64,000 bases of DNA. Origin: Scenedesmus sp. ARA3. Lineage: Eukaryota > Chlorophyta > Chlorophyceae > Sphaeropleales > Scenedesmaceae. The DNA is taken from the NCBI GenBank assembly GCA_004335835.1, contig RWJK01001719.1, positions 1 to 64,000 of the forward strand, given 5' to 3'. Position numbers and translations under genes: made by a program. The notes under the pieces are model-generated. The model saw nothing but the letters and a program-made list of their open reading frames with translations, had not been told where the DNA came from and did no database searches. How positions within the stretch are numbered: the first letter of the stretch is position 1; each line of letters opens with the position of its first letter. Positions 41,868-54,900 of this stretch are shown here, piece after piece.

Positions 41868-44800
41868 AAAAGAGATGCTGAGCTTGAGAAGAGCAACACA
41901 TGGCATGTGCTGGCGAGTATATGGCAGGGAGATGACGGCGGCACTAGGTCACCATACAGCAACTGCACTTCAGCGAAGGCCGCCAGGCTTGCCCACCACT
42001 GCAGCTTACACAAGCAAAGCAAACAGACCGGCCACTAGCCCAGCTTGCAAGCAGCCTGAAAGAAGGCATACAACTCCCACCTGAGCCGACCAGGATGAAG
42101 CGAGCAGGGTGGGAGATGGAGATGCCCTCGCGCTCCACTGTGTTCCAGCCTGATGCGGCAGAGTCCAGCAGCACATCCACCAGGTGGTCGTCCAGCAGGT
42201 TGACCTCATCCACGTACAGGATGCCGCGGTTGGCCTTGGCCAGCAGCCCAGGCTCAAACGCCTTCACGCCTGCAGGCAGGGGGTTCATGCGCGGACAATT
42301 GTCGTTATATGTACGTGCAAGCACGTAACGCAGGCCGGCAGAGGGCTGATGGCAGCAGAAAATGCAGCAGGTTGGCCTGCAGTGAGACGCACTGGCTGGC
42401 ACAAAGCTGGCACATGTGCGCTCAAAGCAAAGCACAGCTGCGACACAAACAGCTACTGCAACCTTCATCAGCTGCAAACTGCAAACACATCGCCGCTGCT
42501 CACCCTCAGTCAGCGCCTTCTCGATGTCGATGGTGCCGCACACACTCAACAACATTTGCCACGCCAACTGCTTGCGCAACAACGAACCAATCAGATCAGC
42601 TGCACGCTTGCTACTCACCCTCAGTCAGCGCCTTCTCGATGTCAATGGAGCCGCACACGCGGTCCTCCCTTGCCCCAGTAAATTCCAACATATGAGCACA
42701 CACGCATTGCCAGTCACAAACTGCCGTGCTGCTCACCCTCAGTGAGCGCCTTCTCGATGTCGATGGTGCCGCACACGCGGTCCTCAGCACCCACTCGATA
42801 CACCAACACTTTAGTATTGCTAATCACAAACAGCCACCCGCCTCACCCTCAGTCAGCGCCTTCTCAATGTTGATGGTGCCGCACACGCGGTCCTCTGTCG
42901 CGCCCAGTGAACACCAGCATATGAGCACACACGCATTGCCAGTCACAAACTGCCGCGCTGCTCACCCTCAGTCAGCGCCTTCTCAATGTCGATGGTGCCG
43001 CACACGCGGTCCTCAGTTGCGCTTAGTAATCACCAACATACGACCACACACGCATTGCCAGTTACAAACTGCCACCCGCCTCACCCTCAGTCAGCGCCTT
43101 CTCGATGTCAATGGTGCCGCACACACGGTCCTCTGTGGCTCCCAGGGGCAGGTCCACCATGGGGATCTTCATGCTGCCCACGGGCAGCTCCTCGCCAGCC
43201 TTCAGCCGCTGGCGCACCTCCTCACTCATCAGCTCAGCATCAAAGGGGTCTGCGGGGCAGAATCTAAGTCAGTTTTAGTATGCTGCTATGCTTTGTTTGA
43301 GTGTGTGTGTCACTGCCGCAGCTTCTGGGTAAGCCAGGCATCAGCTGCTGTTTCCCCTGCAGCTACTTCGAACCAACAGCCTGCGCTGCATACACATAGT
43401 ACAGCAGCACGGCCTATGACATCGCTATGCATGGTGATGCACCAACAGCCTTGCCACAGACAGGCATGCTGTGCACACAATGCTGCACTACAGGCACCTC
43501 AGTTGATGGGGTCCTTGCCACCACATGCCTGCCAATGTGCCAGGTTGATTTGTTTCAGCTTCTATCTGGCATCTTCTGTCTGGTCAGGTGCAAGCCACGA
43601 ATTTCAACCTAGACGCATGCACTGCACGAACAGGCAAGCCTCAATCACCTGAGTTGAAGGGGTCCTTTGCCACCACTGGCACCTGTGGCAGCAGGTCAGC
43701 CAGTGCGCGGATGGTGGTGGTCTTGCCGGTGCCGCGGTCACCCATGATCATCACACCTCCAATCTTGGGGTCGATCACGTTGAGGATGAGCGCGAGCTTC
43801 ATCTCCTCCTGCCCAATAACGGCAGTGAAGGGGAAGATGGGGCGCGCCTGGCCTGCGGGGCGATCAGGGTGAGGCAATTTCGCATGTTGAGTACGATGTG
43901 GGTGGATGTGTGAGAGAGTCAATTGGGCAAGGTTGTGATGTGTTAACGAGCAGCATAATGCGTGAAGGGGTTGAGTGTGGGATGCAGCATGAGTGAGTTG
44001 CCTGAGAGGACATTGGAGCTGGCAGCAATTGGTGATTCATGCAGGCAAACATGTCTTGCTCGCTGACAGTGTGTGACGTCATGGCAGCGTCTGGATACAA
44101 GCAGCAGAAAGGCATGAATGCGGAAGGCTACAGCGGTGTGTGCATAATTTTGCACATGCAAGGAAACCACCATGTGCTAACAGCAGCATGCAGCGCCCAC
44201 AACTGATTAAGCTGCAGGGCATTGCCAGCTGATGCCAGCTAAGCTCAAAGCTGCCCAAGCGCACAGCAGATGGCTACTGCAGCGCTCACACTGCTTGCCA
44301 GCTTTCACTGTTGTCTGCTGTGGTGTGTGCTCCTGATGTGCTGCGGGTGCTGCTGTCCTGCTGCCACCTGCTGCATGCTGATTGCAGACAGTGTTCGCAT
44401 GTCTGGGACGATGTATGGTATGCTGTATCTTGCACTTGCAGCATGAGCTGCTACGCTTCATGCTAGAAAGCAAGCTGCTGCTTGTTGAGTTTGCCTAGCA
44501 CCGCCTTTCCGCTGCTTTGATGCCGCTGCAGTGCTGCTGTTGCTGCTGGTGCTGCCGATTGTTCATGTGTGCTTTGACACATGCACAGGCCAAGCTGCAT
44601 GCCTGCTGAGGCCACATTGGTGATGCTGCATCCATCCTGCTTCCAGGACCCCTAGCAGTAGCACACTCACCCTCTGCTGCCTGCACTGCTGCTCCGTTCT
44701 CAGCCACAGCTGCCACTGCTTGCACTGCAGGTCGCCATCAGCACCAGGAGAAACCGGGGGTTAGATCACTGCTAGATAAATTCACGTAATACATTCGTTT

Positions 44801-44986
44801 GTCGAAATCGATGTTTTCAAGCATATCGGGGAGCTTCTCACCACGCAGGTGCTTCCTGGAGAGAGGTGCGGCAGCCATTGCGTTGCGTGGGCAACGCATT
44901 GGTCCCATCACAAGCCTCATGAAAGGCTTTGCTGCAGCATTCTTTGCTGTTGCAGCGCGAGCTGCACGCTGCTGTGCGAGTGCCAT
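40413..44986 (-). CDS. chlI: Magnesium chelatase ATPase subunit I, chloroplast
   Basis: Eight exons (44842-44986, 44671-44724, 43649-43852, 43085-43249, 42081-42269, 41645-41811, 41059-41261, 40413-40521) give 411 residues. The first 60 or so residues are an Ala/Arg-rich plastid transit peptide starting [16 protein letters not shown]. The mature AAA+ core starts at [17 protein letters not shown]. Walker A is GDRGTGKT at about 104-111, Walker B is [11 protein letters not shown], and the sensor region is [17 protein letters not shown]. ChlI forms a hexameric ring with ChlD that drives ATP-dependent Mg insertion into protoporphyrin IX by ChlH, the first committed step of chlorophyll synthesis. 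An upstream in-frame Met at 45019 exists; 44986 was preferred because it gives the family's usual MAL start. Introns after exons 4, 6 and 7 carry copies of those exon ends. Confidence 0.98.
40796..40998 (-). repeat. Intronic copies of the chlI exon 7 3' end
   Basis: One copy at about 40796-40866 repeats the last roughly 65 bases of exon 7 (coding [15 protein letters not shown]) with the donor context changed from CCCACCTG to CCCACCCG. A shorter, more diverged copy lies at 40965-40998. Both lie in intron 7. Confidence 0.9.
41456..41505 (-). repeat. Intronic copy of the chlI exon 6 3' end
   Basis: A diverged copy of the end of exon 6 codes [11 protein letters not shown] where the exon codes [11 protein letters not shown], and it keeps the GTGGG donor. 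Family alignment shows that exon 6 joins directly to [11 protein letters not shown] of exon 7, so this copy is not needed for the protein. Confidence 0.85.
41812..41866 (-). repeat. (CTG)n at chlI exon 6 acceptor
   Basis: On the coding strand about 17 CTG units end exactly in CTGCAG, the acceptor of exon 6. Confidence 0.95.
42499..43144 (-). repeat. Six-copy tandem array of the chlI exon 4 donor region
   Basis: The segment coding [17 protein letters not shown] plus the GTGAG donor and about 50 bases of intron occurs six times. Donors lie at 42499, 42614, 42732, 42842, 42961 and 43080 (the last is the true exon 4 end). Unit length is 110-119 bp. All copies keep the donor. Differences are mostly single bases. 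Intron spacers share words such as CACGCATTGCCAGT. Confidence 0.95.
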
Positions 44987-45915
44987 GCTGAATCGAACGT
45001 ACTCAAATGTTCCGTTCAATCAGACGTGTGAAAAAAACGCAATTGAGGCTGGGCGTGGGGCCACAAGAGCACATATCTCTGGAGGATCTCAGAGCAGGCA
45101 GGAGTAACACACATGTAACACTAACGGGCTGAAAGACAGGTGCTCAGCCTGTCGTTGCATCAAGATTATCGTAAGCAGTACGCCGCAGAATTCTACGAGT
45201 CTTCCAAGGGCATGTGACATGTTGCTGCTGCCTTAGGCGGCATGCTACCTTCCAGCACTGCTGCTGCCATGCCAGGCTGTGTTGCCCAACACTGTCGTGC
45301 TGCTGCAGCATATGTGAGTGCAGTGCGCAAAGCCTCCTTGCGCAGAGCATATCAAAAGTAATGTATCTCTTCATTACAGCCACGGCAGTGCAGAGCACGT
45401 GGTTACAGTGCAAAGATTGCACTCCAGCCAGTGCACAGTGGTGCACGCACTGCAAGCCTTGTCCCAACCACCAGTCAACCAGCAGGCACGGGAATTTCAC
45501 ACTGTGGCTGCCAGTACCCAGGCTGCAGCCACACTCACAGAATTTGCAGCCATTTGATGCAGCAAAACATTGAACCCATTGTCAAACTGCCTGCAGCCAA
45601 CATCATCTGATGCTACTACTGCAGCGACTGGATGGTGTTTGTTGAGCATAATTCATTCCCACAAGCCCACCCTGCCCAGCATACTGCGGATGGTCCAACA
45701 ACTCACAGCTGAGAAGCGAAATTTGAAATCAACAGTGCACTACTGGGTTTGCAGTGCTTGGCAGTTGGTTGCAGAACTTGATTGTTCTGTATGCAGCCAG
45801 CAGGGACATCATCAAGCCAGTTGCTGGCGTTGCTATTCAAATGTAGGTGTGCATGGCTGGTTCACCACTACAATGCTACGCCTGGCACGCTCTCGCAGGA
45901 TCATTGAGTTTTTTC
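44987..45915. promoter_or_regulatory. chlI upstream region
   Basis: This holds the 5' flank of chlI and the 3' UTR of the Cys-Met protein gene. No light-response or other motif was recognised. A TGTAA complement (TTACA) lies near 45403, a possible poly(A) signal for the upstream gene. Confidence 0.35.
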
Positions 45916-46171
45916 TCAAACAAACAGCACAGTCGCCAGCACACACAGCACCAGCACAAAGGCCAGCTGTGCTGCTGCTGCCACCGACCCGCTCCTCGCT
46001 GCTGCAGCAGGGGCGGCAGCAGCAGTGGCATTGCCCGCTGCAGCTGACCGGCCATCCATTGCCATTGGCTTGGGGGTTGCGCCGCCTGCTGCTGCCGGGT
46101 GTGTTGCGCATGCAAACAGGCTGGGGTCTGCTGTGCACATGGTGTCCCACTCCTTGCACTCAGGCATGTCT

Positions 46172-46207
<36 letters not shown>

Positions 46208-48084
46208 GCAGCAGTAGATGTGGAGAGTACACGTGCAACATGTGTGCTGCACAAAGCACCGACATCCTTACGTTTCACTCTGCATCTACAGGCAAGCTTT
46301 CGGCTAACGAATACCGTCTAACCCCCGCACCACCAGCAGGGGCAGCAGCCACTGCACAGGATTAACAGCAAGCACTTAGGGACCCAACCCAGCAGCGGCA
46401 GCAGCAGCAGCAGCAGCAGCGCACCTGGCATCTCGCCGCAGACGCTGCCGTAGACCTTGAGTAGGTCGCAGGCGCCCCATGTGGCATTCTTCTGCCAGCT
46501 GGGCAGGCACAGCTCGCAGCCGGTGTGGGGCATGGACTCACATACCGCACGCACCTGCAGGCGCAGATGCAGTACGCGCGGATGTGGTGCATTCACGTCT
46601 GGTGTACATTTGATTCTAGACAAGTGGTGTATGTTGCTGCTGTGTTGCGGTGAGGCCAGAGGTGACACATGCGATAGCCCAGCTTGCAGCAGATTGCTGC
46701 AAACTGGGCTATAAAGATGGACAGTCTAGCATGAACAATACAAAATTTGCGCACCTTAAAGCATTGCTACTCCTAGTGGGCTATGCCACCAGGCTACTGC
46801 TGATGAGATCTGTCACTGATCGATGTACGAGGGAGCACTACAAAAACTCCTGTGCTCCTTCAATGGTGCGGCAGCCTGCTGTTGTGCTGTTGCATGTGCT
46901 CTGTTGCAACACCTTCGCACCTTTTCGTTGATGACCCTTGTTGGCGGCAGAGTGGTGATGCCTGTCACGTTTGCGCACTGCGCGACCTTGCTGCCCTCAG
47001 CACACATGCTGTTGAAGTTCGTGCAGCCTGCGCACAATTACAGTCAAATGGCCAGATCTGGCACTGTTGCAGTGTTCTACAGAGCCACACTGCTACAGCT
47101 GCAGCTGGCATACGCTACCCTGAACACATTCAAACCCCCTGGTATGTATGGTTAAGACTGTGTGCAGTTCATACGCTGCTGACACATGGCAACCAATCCG
47201 CGTGCCTCTGCAAAACACACATCTTCCACCAACTAGCTGCCTTGCAGCACTTGTGCCTCAGGTTTTCAGCTCTGTAATCACTGTGTATAGATTCAGGTGA
47301 TAAATCTGTCCTTTTGCATGCGCCTCACCTTTCATTTTGCTCATGCCTGTGTCCAGCTTGCATATGGTGGCCAGGTGGTTGAGGGGGCTGCAGATGGCAG
47401 GGTCCTGTGCACTCACATTGGCTGCACCAGGCGCTGCAGGAACACCAGGCAGCAGCAGCAGCAGCGGATGCAAGAGCAGCCGTCAGCAAGAGTTGTTGTG
47501 CGGGTGCAGCGGACCACATTGGGGATGCGGCAGCGCATCTGGCTTGCTGAAGCATTGATGGCATAGTGTGCAGCAGGGGCTGATGACAGCACGTCAAGTG
47601 CCAGTCCTAGTACTGCATCTGCTGCTTTGCTGCTGTGCCGAGTGGTGCACACGGAGATCACCGCGTACTTGTTCAACTGCAACTGCTCCACCAGACATGC
47701 TGCCATCTGTCATTTTCTCAAGCAGACGGCTGAGCTGCAATGTAACAATAGCATTGAAACTTTGGACGCTGCTTTGTTGCCACATACGTGCTTACCAGTG
47801 GGGCTGGTGGGTCCTGCGCCAGAGGCGTTGCATGCTGCAGCCACGCTGCAGCCAGCCATGAAAGGCATGGCCGTGCACAGGCTCTTCACGTCTGCTGCTG
47901 CGCTAGTCACTGGGTACTTGAAGTTTGTGCAATTGGCGAGGTTGGGTGTGGTCACACAAGCATCCGGGAGAGGCATGCTGCTACTGTTCATGGGCATACT
48001 GTGACTTATATGCATGTCACCCATGCCCATCTGCCCGCTGACCGCAGCGATCCCGCAAACAAAGAGAGCGATAGCGAGCTTCAT
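45916..48084 (-). CDS. Secreted Cys-Met motif protein, CTR3-like copper-assimilation type
   Basis: Five exons (47796-48084, 47329-47433, 46921-47027, 46425-46554, 45916-46169) give 294 residues. A signal peptide (MKLAIALFVCGIAAVSG) is followed by a Met/His-rich stretch, MGMGDMHISHSMPM. The Cys-Met motif CxxMxxMxxC-x(5/6)-C then occurs as CTAMPFMAGCSVAAAC. A variant is CKLDTGMSKMKGC, and CGEMPDMPECKEWDTMC is rebuilt exactly across the last intron. This motif is known from the ectodomains of Chlamydomonas copper transporters CTR1 and CTR2 and from the soluble paralogue CTR3. The three CTR membrane helices are absent. Only a C-terminal hydrophobic stretch (LAFVLVLCVLATVLFV) remains, after small residues, which suggests a GPI-anchor signal or a single anchor. 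Copper binding at the cell surface is inferred. GTAC cores, the CRR1 target in Chlamydomonas, occur upstream (for example 48312) but are too short to prove control. Confidence 0.82.
46170..46203 (-). repeat. (CTG)n at acceptor of Cys-Met gene exon 5
   Basis: On the coding strand about ten CTG units end directly in CTGCAG, the acceptor of exon 5. Confidence 0.92.
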
Positions 48085-49610
48085 GTTCGAATGAGTGCCT
48101 GGCAGCAGCTTCGCAACAGGAGCTGGACAGGACGGGTGAGATCGTCGAAACTTGACCAGGGGGCACTGCGGCCCTGGATCCTAGTCTGTGTGTAGTTGTA
48201 ATCGCGGAGCACTAACAAGAGCCGCAACCAGAAGACTATCGATGCCATTGATTGGCTAACAGCAGCCGCAGCTGTCACATGGTTTGTTGTGGTAGGGTGC
48301 AGCGGTAAGCTGTACACAGGGCTGTAGCAATGTCTGATTCTGCCGCTGGCTGTTCTCCACCAAGTGGTATATGGGAAGTGTGCTCACTTCATTCGCAAAC
48401 TAGTCCTGAAACCGCTATGAGGAGCCATTATGTGGTGCAGGCAATTTGATTGCAGGTGACAGACATGTGGCAAACTTTGAACAAGGTTGAACAAGGTCAG
48501 GCATGATTGAAGCCCCCACCCATGCTGCTATATGGTAAGGATGCAAGTGCGGTCTTCAAAAGCCTGGCTGTACTGGAGCTGGAGGCCCTGGCACACAGTG
48601 AAGGCGCCCTGGCACACCCTCAGGCTGGCTCAGACTGTGTACAGACTGACTGTCAGGATGATTCTGGCAGCTCGAGGTACCTGAGAACAAGAACCACTGC
48701 GCGCAAAACATGATTTTAAGAATGCAGTACCCACGTCGAGCTTTGCAGGCGCCCTTCAGTGCCTGAAAACCTTTAGGCCAGCAGCTACAACGACACTCAA
48801 CGTGCCGACTCGGCGGTACCCTTGCAGTGTGGTAGCTGCTGCTGTTGTTCAAGCCTTGTGTTCTGACACCTTGAAGGGTGCCGACTCCGCACAGTGTGCC
48901 GCACTCAGCGCCAGTGGCAGTAAGAGGCACAGCACTGCTGAGCATCTCTTCTCCATGTGGTTGCTGTGTCCGGCTGGTTCGTACACAAAGAGGCCATCAA
49001 ACGCCTTAGGTTACCCATTTGAATGAGATATATGTGCATCTGGGCATTTACGTCTCATCGGTTCCGCCGAATGAGCCCGGTATTCACGTGATTGAAGTCG
49101 CCAGCTGACTCCCTGATTTCAGCGCATGCTTTCCCAGGCAGAAGCGCGAGTGCATCGTATCATACTTTAAAAAATAAATCCAAACATTCACGACCCATGG
49201 ATGCGCGTCGTATGCGCCTGTCATCATTTTGAACCCCGCTACCCTAGTAGCGACGCGGTGTTTACGCAAGAAGCAAGAAGGCTCTTGCCACAACTTTACT
49301 GGTTGAACGACGATAGAAACGCTAATTGGCAATTAACATAGTCCATAATGTTGTAGCACAGCCCCCGGAGTGCTGCACTGGCCTGTTGTACACGGTGACG
49401 TGCCTTTTCTGAGCCCAACGATAGACAACCGGCAGTCAAAAGGTTATATTAAACAGCCATAAAGGTGTTAAAGTGATTCAATTGCTGAAGGATCGACATC
49501 CATTGCTGCTGGTAAGCCCATCGGTGCGGTGATCTTCGTCCGGGCACGTCATATAGCGCTGCAAGTAAATGATTTGATTTGTGTGTCTTGCAGATTAAAA
49601 CTGCGTAGCG
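48085..49610. promoter_or_regulatory. Divergent region upstream of the Cys-Met gene and the Gln/Ala-rich gene
   Basis: The two flanking genes point away from each other. GTAC words, the core of the algal copper-response element, occur at 48312-48315 and 48570-48573 among others. This number is not clearly above chance. No gene was recognised. Confidence 0.3.
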
Positions 49611-51988
49611 ATGTGCCGGCCAGCAGGGAGGGAAGATTACGAAGAGGGAGGCACTGCCACCGCCAGGGACGCATGCACCTCCAATGAGGAGGAGCTGCAT
49701 ACCAACAAAAGCGGAACCGGATTCTTCATGCCCCGAGTTGCAGCGACGGCCCCCAGGTGATTGCGCAACGCACTAGGTCGGTGGGGTGACTCCGTTGACG
49801 CCCCGACTCAACATTGGCATTTGTCCGGCGCCCTGCAGCATGTGCAGCTCTACCGTAAACAATAGCATACCGGGTTGTATGGGCCTTTTGCGTGCATGTA
49901 GGAAGCAGAGGGATAGTCTCGTAATCCACAAGCCATTACACAGCATGCATCAACTTGAATTGAATGCACAGTCATGTCTGTACTTGCCACATGTGCAGGC
50001 CCAGCTGGGCTGAAGGGCCCTGCAAAGAGCTGCCTTGCCGCAACGGCCACAGGCGCTTCCGCCCTGTAGGCCGCAGCTTCAGCAGCAGGCGGATGCAAGC
50101 AACAATGGCCGCAGCCGAGGCCGAGCAGCAGCAGCAGCAACTGGCAGCAGCCGGCGGACTAGCAGCAGCAGCAGGGGCGGTGTGTGTTGATGGCTGCAGG
50201 GTGTTGAGTGCCAACCCTGATCCAGGCATGATGATGCGCACACTGGCTGCGCTGCAGCAGGACAGTGCGGCACAGGAGAGGCTGCACGCCCTGCGGGGCT
50301 GTGCAGCACCCCCAGCAACATGTGAGCAGCAGCAGCAGCAGCAGCAGCAGCTTGCTGGCAGCACATGCAGCAGCAGTGCACAGTATACTGGTGGAGCATA
50401 CGCCATAAACACCAGCAACTTTGGCTACCAGGCCAGCCCCAAACCAGCAGCAGCAGCAGCAGCAACCTGTGCTGCTGGCACTGGCTTGCCTGGCACCCCA
50501 GCAGCAGCAGCAGCAGCAGCAGCAGATCTCATCTTTGGCGGCAGCAGCAGCAGCGGCGCTGCTTTCAGCGCGCCAACGGCACAGCTGCAGGACATGTCCT
50601 TGGTGCCTTGGTTCAACCCTGCATCAACAGCAGCAGCAGCAGAGCAGGCTGCAGCACCAGCAGCCCTGTTCAATCACACAACATACAGCACAGCTGACAG
50701 CTTCAGTGCTGCATATGACACAGGAGCGAGCATCTTTGGCAGTACACGCGTGTTCAACAGCTATGATGTGTGCTGGGCAGCCGGCAATGGGCTGCCAAGC
50801 CGCACTCTGGATGAGTTGTGTGTGGCAGCCGGCAGCTGCTCCTTTGCATCTGCAGCAAACCCCGCTGACTGGCAGCAGCAGCAGCAGATACAGCAGATAC
50901 AGCTGCAGCTGCAGGAGCCGGCAGCCCTTCCTGGCAGTGGAGCTGCACAGATGATGCAGCAGCAGCAGCTGCAGCTGCAGCTGCAATGGCAGGTGTCCCC
51001 AGCGTCTGTCAGCACCAGCATGCAGGCAGGTGCAGTGCCAAGCAGCGTGCCGCTGCTGCCTGCTGCGAGTGGAGCCGTGTTTGACAGCTACCGCCCGCCA
51101 GCAGCAAACCTGGCAGCTGCCAACACACCCATCAATGTTGGCGCCGCTGCTGAGTTTGGTGCCCACATTGCTGCAGGCTGCGGCCAAGTGCAGCTGCAGG
51201 ACAGTGCGGATGTGGGAGCAATGGCAGCGATTGACGAAGCAATCAACCAGCAGCTCTGCAAGCTGCTTGCTGTGCGCAGGAGCATGGCTGCTGAGTGCAG
51301 CAGCAGCAGCAGCCCAAACATCAGCTCCTGCCCTGCATCAACAGCAGCAGCAGGAATGACAGGCCTGCCAGCTGCAGGGCCAGCCAGGTATCAGCCACAA
51401 CAGGAGCCGGGCAATGCTGCTGCTGCTGTTGCCCCTGATGCTGTGCATGTGCCTCGAGCACTGTTAGCTGCACAAGCAGCGCTGAGAGCAGCGGGCTATG
51501 ATGATGGCAGCCATGTTGTGAGGCGTCAGGTGCCTGTCGACATGCAGCAGGCTGGCTTGCAAGTCCCGCTGCAGCAGCCACTGGCAGGGGGTGGTGCTGC
51601 TGCAGCCTCTCATCGGCCCGGCACTGGTGGTGTGCTGCTGGATGGCCCAATTGCGGGCAGCGTTCAGGTTGGTGGTGGTGTACAGGGTGGTGTGCTGCTG
51701 ACTGGCCCAATTGCGGGTAGCTTTCAGGTTGGTGGTGGTGTGCAGGGTGGTGTGCAGGGTTGTGTGCTGCTGGATGGCCCAATCGCGGGTAGCTTTCAGG
51801 TTGGTGGTGGTGTGCAGGGTGGTATGCAGGGTGGTGTGCAGGGAGGTGTTCAGTGTGGTGTGCTGGGTGCTGCGCCGCAGGGCCAGCAGCTGCTTGATCC
51901 TGCAGGCCATAACAACCTGCAGCAGCTGCTGGCGCTGCAGCAGCAGGAGCTCTACCTGCAGCAGCAGATGGGCCATTTGGGGCTGTGA
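49611..51988 (+). CDS. Gln/Ala-rich low-complexity protein with C-terminal tandem repeats
   Basis: Two exons (49611-49756, 49999-51988) join in phase 2 to give 711 residues. The donor is a weak GTGATT and the acceptor is TGTGCAG. The N-terminal 75 residues are ordinary sequence with an acidic block and a basic Cys-containing block, GPCKELPCRNGHRRFRPVGR, possibly nucleic-acid binding. The rest is dominated by Gln, Ala and Ser runs encoded by CAG/GCA repeats. Near the end, three to four tandem copies of a unit GVLLxGPIAGSxQVGGGVQGG occur (51620-51870), followed by a helical Gln/Leu end. No known domain was recognised. The length of the open frame and the conserved third repeat frame argue that it is translated. 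A regulatory or RNP role is only a guess. Confidence 0.65.
51618..51870 (+). repeat. Coding tandem repeat, GPIAGSxQVGGGVQGG
   Basis: A unit of about 63-75 bases is repeated three to four times in frame within the 3' part of the Gln/Ala-rich gene. Shorter GVQGG sub-repeats expand the last unit. Confidence 0.9.
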
Positions 51989-54900
51989 ACAAACGTGAGT
52001 TGGACTGCCATGTGTGTTGGTAACAACACATCCTATGGCACAAGACAGATGAGTGCTTGCCACCGTGGTGATTGTGCAAAGGTGTGATGCAGTATGGTGT
52101 TGTGGCGTGGAAACAAACTTTGGACGTCTGTGTGCCAGAACCTGCACACTTTCTTTTGGGCTGTCTGCAGATCAACAGCTGCGAGTGTGCTGGGTTGTCA
52201 GCTCCTGGGTTGGTGCTGTGAGTTTCACACAACGTGGCATCAGCATCAGCGGAGGCTCATCTGCTGCAGGTGCATGATGTGGCATGTATCAGGCGATTGG
52301 CTGTTTGGAACACCACACATGATTTTAGCGTTGTAGAATTGAGGAGGTTTTGCCGACATATGTATGAGGTTTACTTGCACGCACATGGTGATGCCCTGCA
52401 CTGATGTCCGTTGTGCCGACTTGGTTTCTGCGGACTGCGGCTGAGCAGGACGCCGCCTTGCATGCAGCACCACACGTGCTGTGACAGCTCTGCTGTGGTG
52501 CTGCATGTCACAGCTTGGGTTGGCGCTTGCCGAGCATCATGCAGAATGATTCTGCTAGCTAAAGCTACTGGAAACCAAGTACTCCAGGAGCCGGGAATGA
52601 AATGTGCCGTGCTTTCAGTCATGTGCGCGGGGTTCTTTCAGCATGGCGGCGTATTAGGATTGAGGTATGTTGCTTGCTTGCATGCGCAGTGCTGGAAATC
52701 ATGTGCGAGTGGGGAACTCGGCTGAGGTGGCATGCTAGGGTTGAGGTGTGTTGTTGACTTGGTTGACTTGCCTGTTCCCAGCTTTGATCAGGGTATGGGC
52801 GAGGTCACAATTGCTAGAGAATCTAACGATGCTGTTGCGTTGGCGGGTGATGTTTCAAGGCAAAGGTGGTGTGGTCCTGTGGTGTCGCCTGCATGCTGTT
52901 TTAGGATTTGCGGAGTGGGTGGTGCATGCAGAACATGCAGGTGAATGTGGCAGCTGGTGTGCAATGAAGGTGGCTCGGTGGCAGAAAACTGTCCACACCG
53001 CAGCCATTCCAAGAAAGCAACCATCCACTACGTGCACCACAAATGGTTGCATGAGCTGTGTGGCGGCAGACCTTTCATAATCATTATGGTTATTATGGCA
53101 TCTGTGTCGATTCTAAGCAGTGGAGACTGGGCTCGCATATCCCCAGAAACTTGTTCCTGTGGGAGTGCTGCCTTCTCGAGGTCGCCATAGCTTCTGGCCC
53201 TACTGTTTTATAAGCTTGCATGGTAGCAGCCATGTATGCTGTGTAGAGTCGCACACAGCTGGGCTACCCACAGCCAGAAGGTCTGCTTGTGACGCTGCAG
53301 GGAGAGTGTGTGTGGGTTCCTGAAAGCGCTGTGGCCTGTCATCTGCCGCGTGCATGAAGCTACACAGCCCTACTTTCTGGGTTGGCATTGTGTCAACACA
53401 ATACAGCGGTGTGGCAAGACAAGCGCCGGCACCTGGTGGTTGGTGGGTGGTGAACCTGCGCCTGCAGCAGGGTATGTGGGGTGAGCTGATTTGCAGGGCT
53501 CTGCACGTGAGCATGCTGCACACAGCTGCCTTTGACATGGTTTTACAGAGCCGTTGCTGATCAACTTTCCTGTCTGTGCTCATTAGCAGCAGCAGGAGAA
53601 TGCGTGAAGCAGCGTGCCGCAGCTGGGAGTTATGTTTGCATTTAAAACCAGCAAGTGCTGCTCTTGGGAAGCTGCACGGCACAGACACTGTGCCATCTTA
53701 AAGGTGGTGTGAATGGAAGTGCATGCAGCCCATCTACTGCACAACCTTGAGTATGTGACCTCTGCCAGTGATGCTTTGTGGTGTGCATGCGTGTATGGAA
53801 AGCGGACATTTGAGGTATGCAGCCTTTGCCTGCTGTGTTGCGGCTGCTGTGTGACGCCTTGTGCATCGAAGTATGCACTTTTGCTGCCACATGGATGAGC
53901 TATACAACACGGTGCACTGCCGCTGCTGCGCATGTTAGACCAGACACTGTTATGCTGTTGTATCCTGTGACGTCAGCGTGCTGTGTTGCACGCCAAATGG
54001 CCTCTACCACAGTGGTGGGCAGTGGCAACCGCATGTTTGGGGCACATCGAGTCATGCAGTTCATAGCTCCATGTTGATTTGTGTGAGTGCTTGATGTTGG
54101 CTTGGAAGTGCTTGATGTTGGGTGTGAAAGTGCTGGAACGCATGTCGGCGCGCGGTGCTCGCTGGGCTTGTGCTGATGCAGGTTGCAATACCATTGGATA
54201 CCCTGGTGTTGTGTTGTGTGTATTGTATTGCATTGCAGAGGAGCAGCAAACTGCTTGATGAACAGCAGCTGAACCCTAGTTGTGCTTGATTACATTCCAG
54301 TCGGCTCAGCAGCTGAACCAACAGGCAGTGCTCTTGCTGCTGACTGCTACTGCCACACCTAGCCAATGAAACTGCTGGACACCAGCGGACCATAGTTTAA
54401 GCAGCACCACAGCCAGTGCCGCTTGGTGCTGCAGCCTGCTGCATCCTGCCTCTGTCTCGTTGTGTGGCGTTTAGTATGGATTCACAGCCACTGTGCATTT
54501 GTGTTTATACTTGAGCTGCCCCTGTTGCCATAACATTTGTCAGCACGCGTTGCAGCTAGCCTGGAGGTCTTGGGCAGTGCGTGCCGTTTAGCATCTGAGA
54601 CACCAGTAGTGACCTGGGTGCATGTTGTCACACGTGTTGCTTTGAGTGCACATTTGTTAAAATACCCACACGGCCGATTCTGGCTCCTGGGTGCTACCAG
54701 TTACCAATGAAAGTGCATGAGCTGAACGCCAGCTTTGCACCTGGCAGCTGCCTTCCATGTGCCTAGAATGCACAGTGTGCTCCACCCCACATGCACATGT
54801 GCTCACGCGAGTTTACTGCGACTTGAAGCTGCGGTCCTGGTGGGCAACTTACGCCTGCCAGCGCCGCAGTATTTGCACTTGCAGACCTTGAATTCTGTGT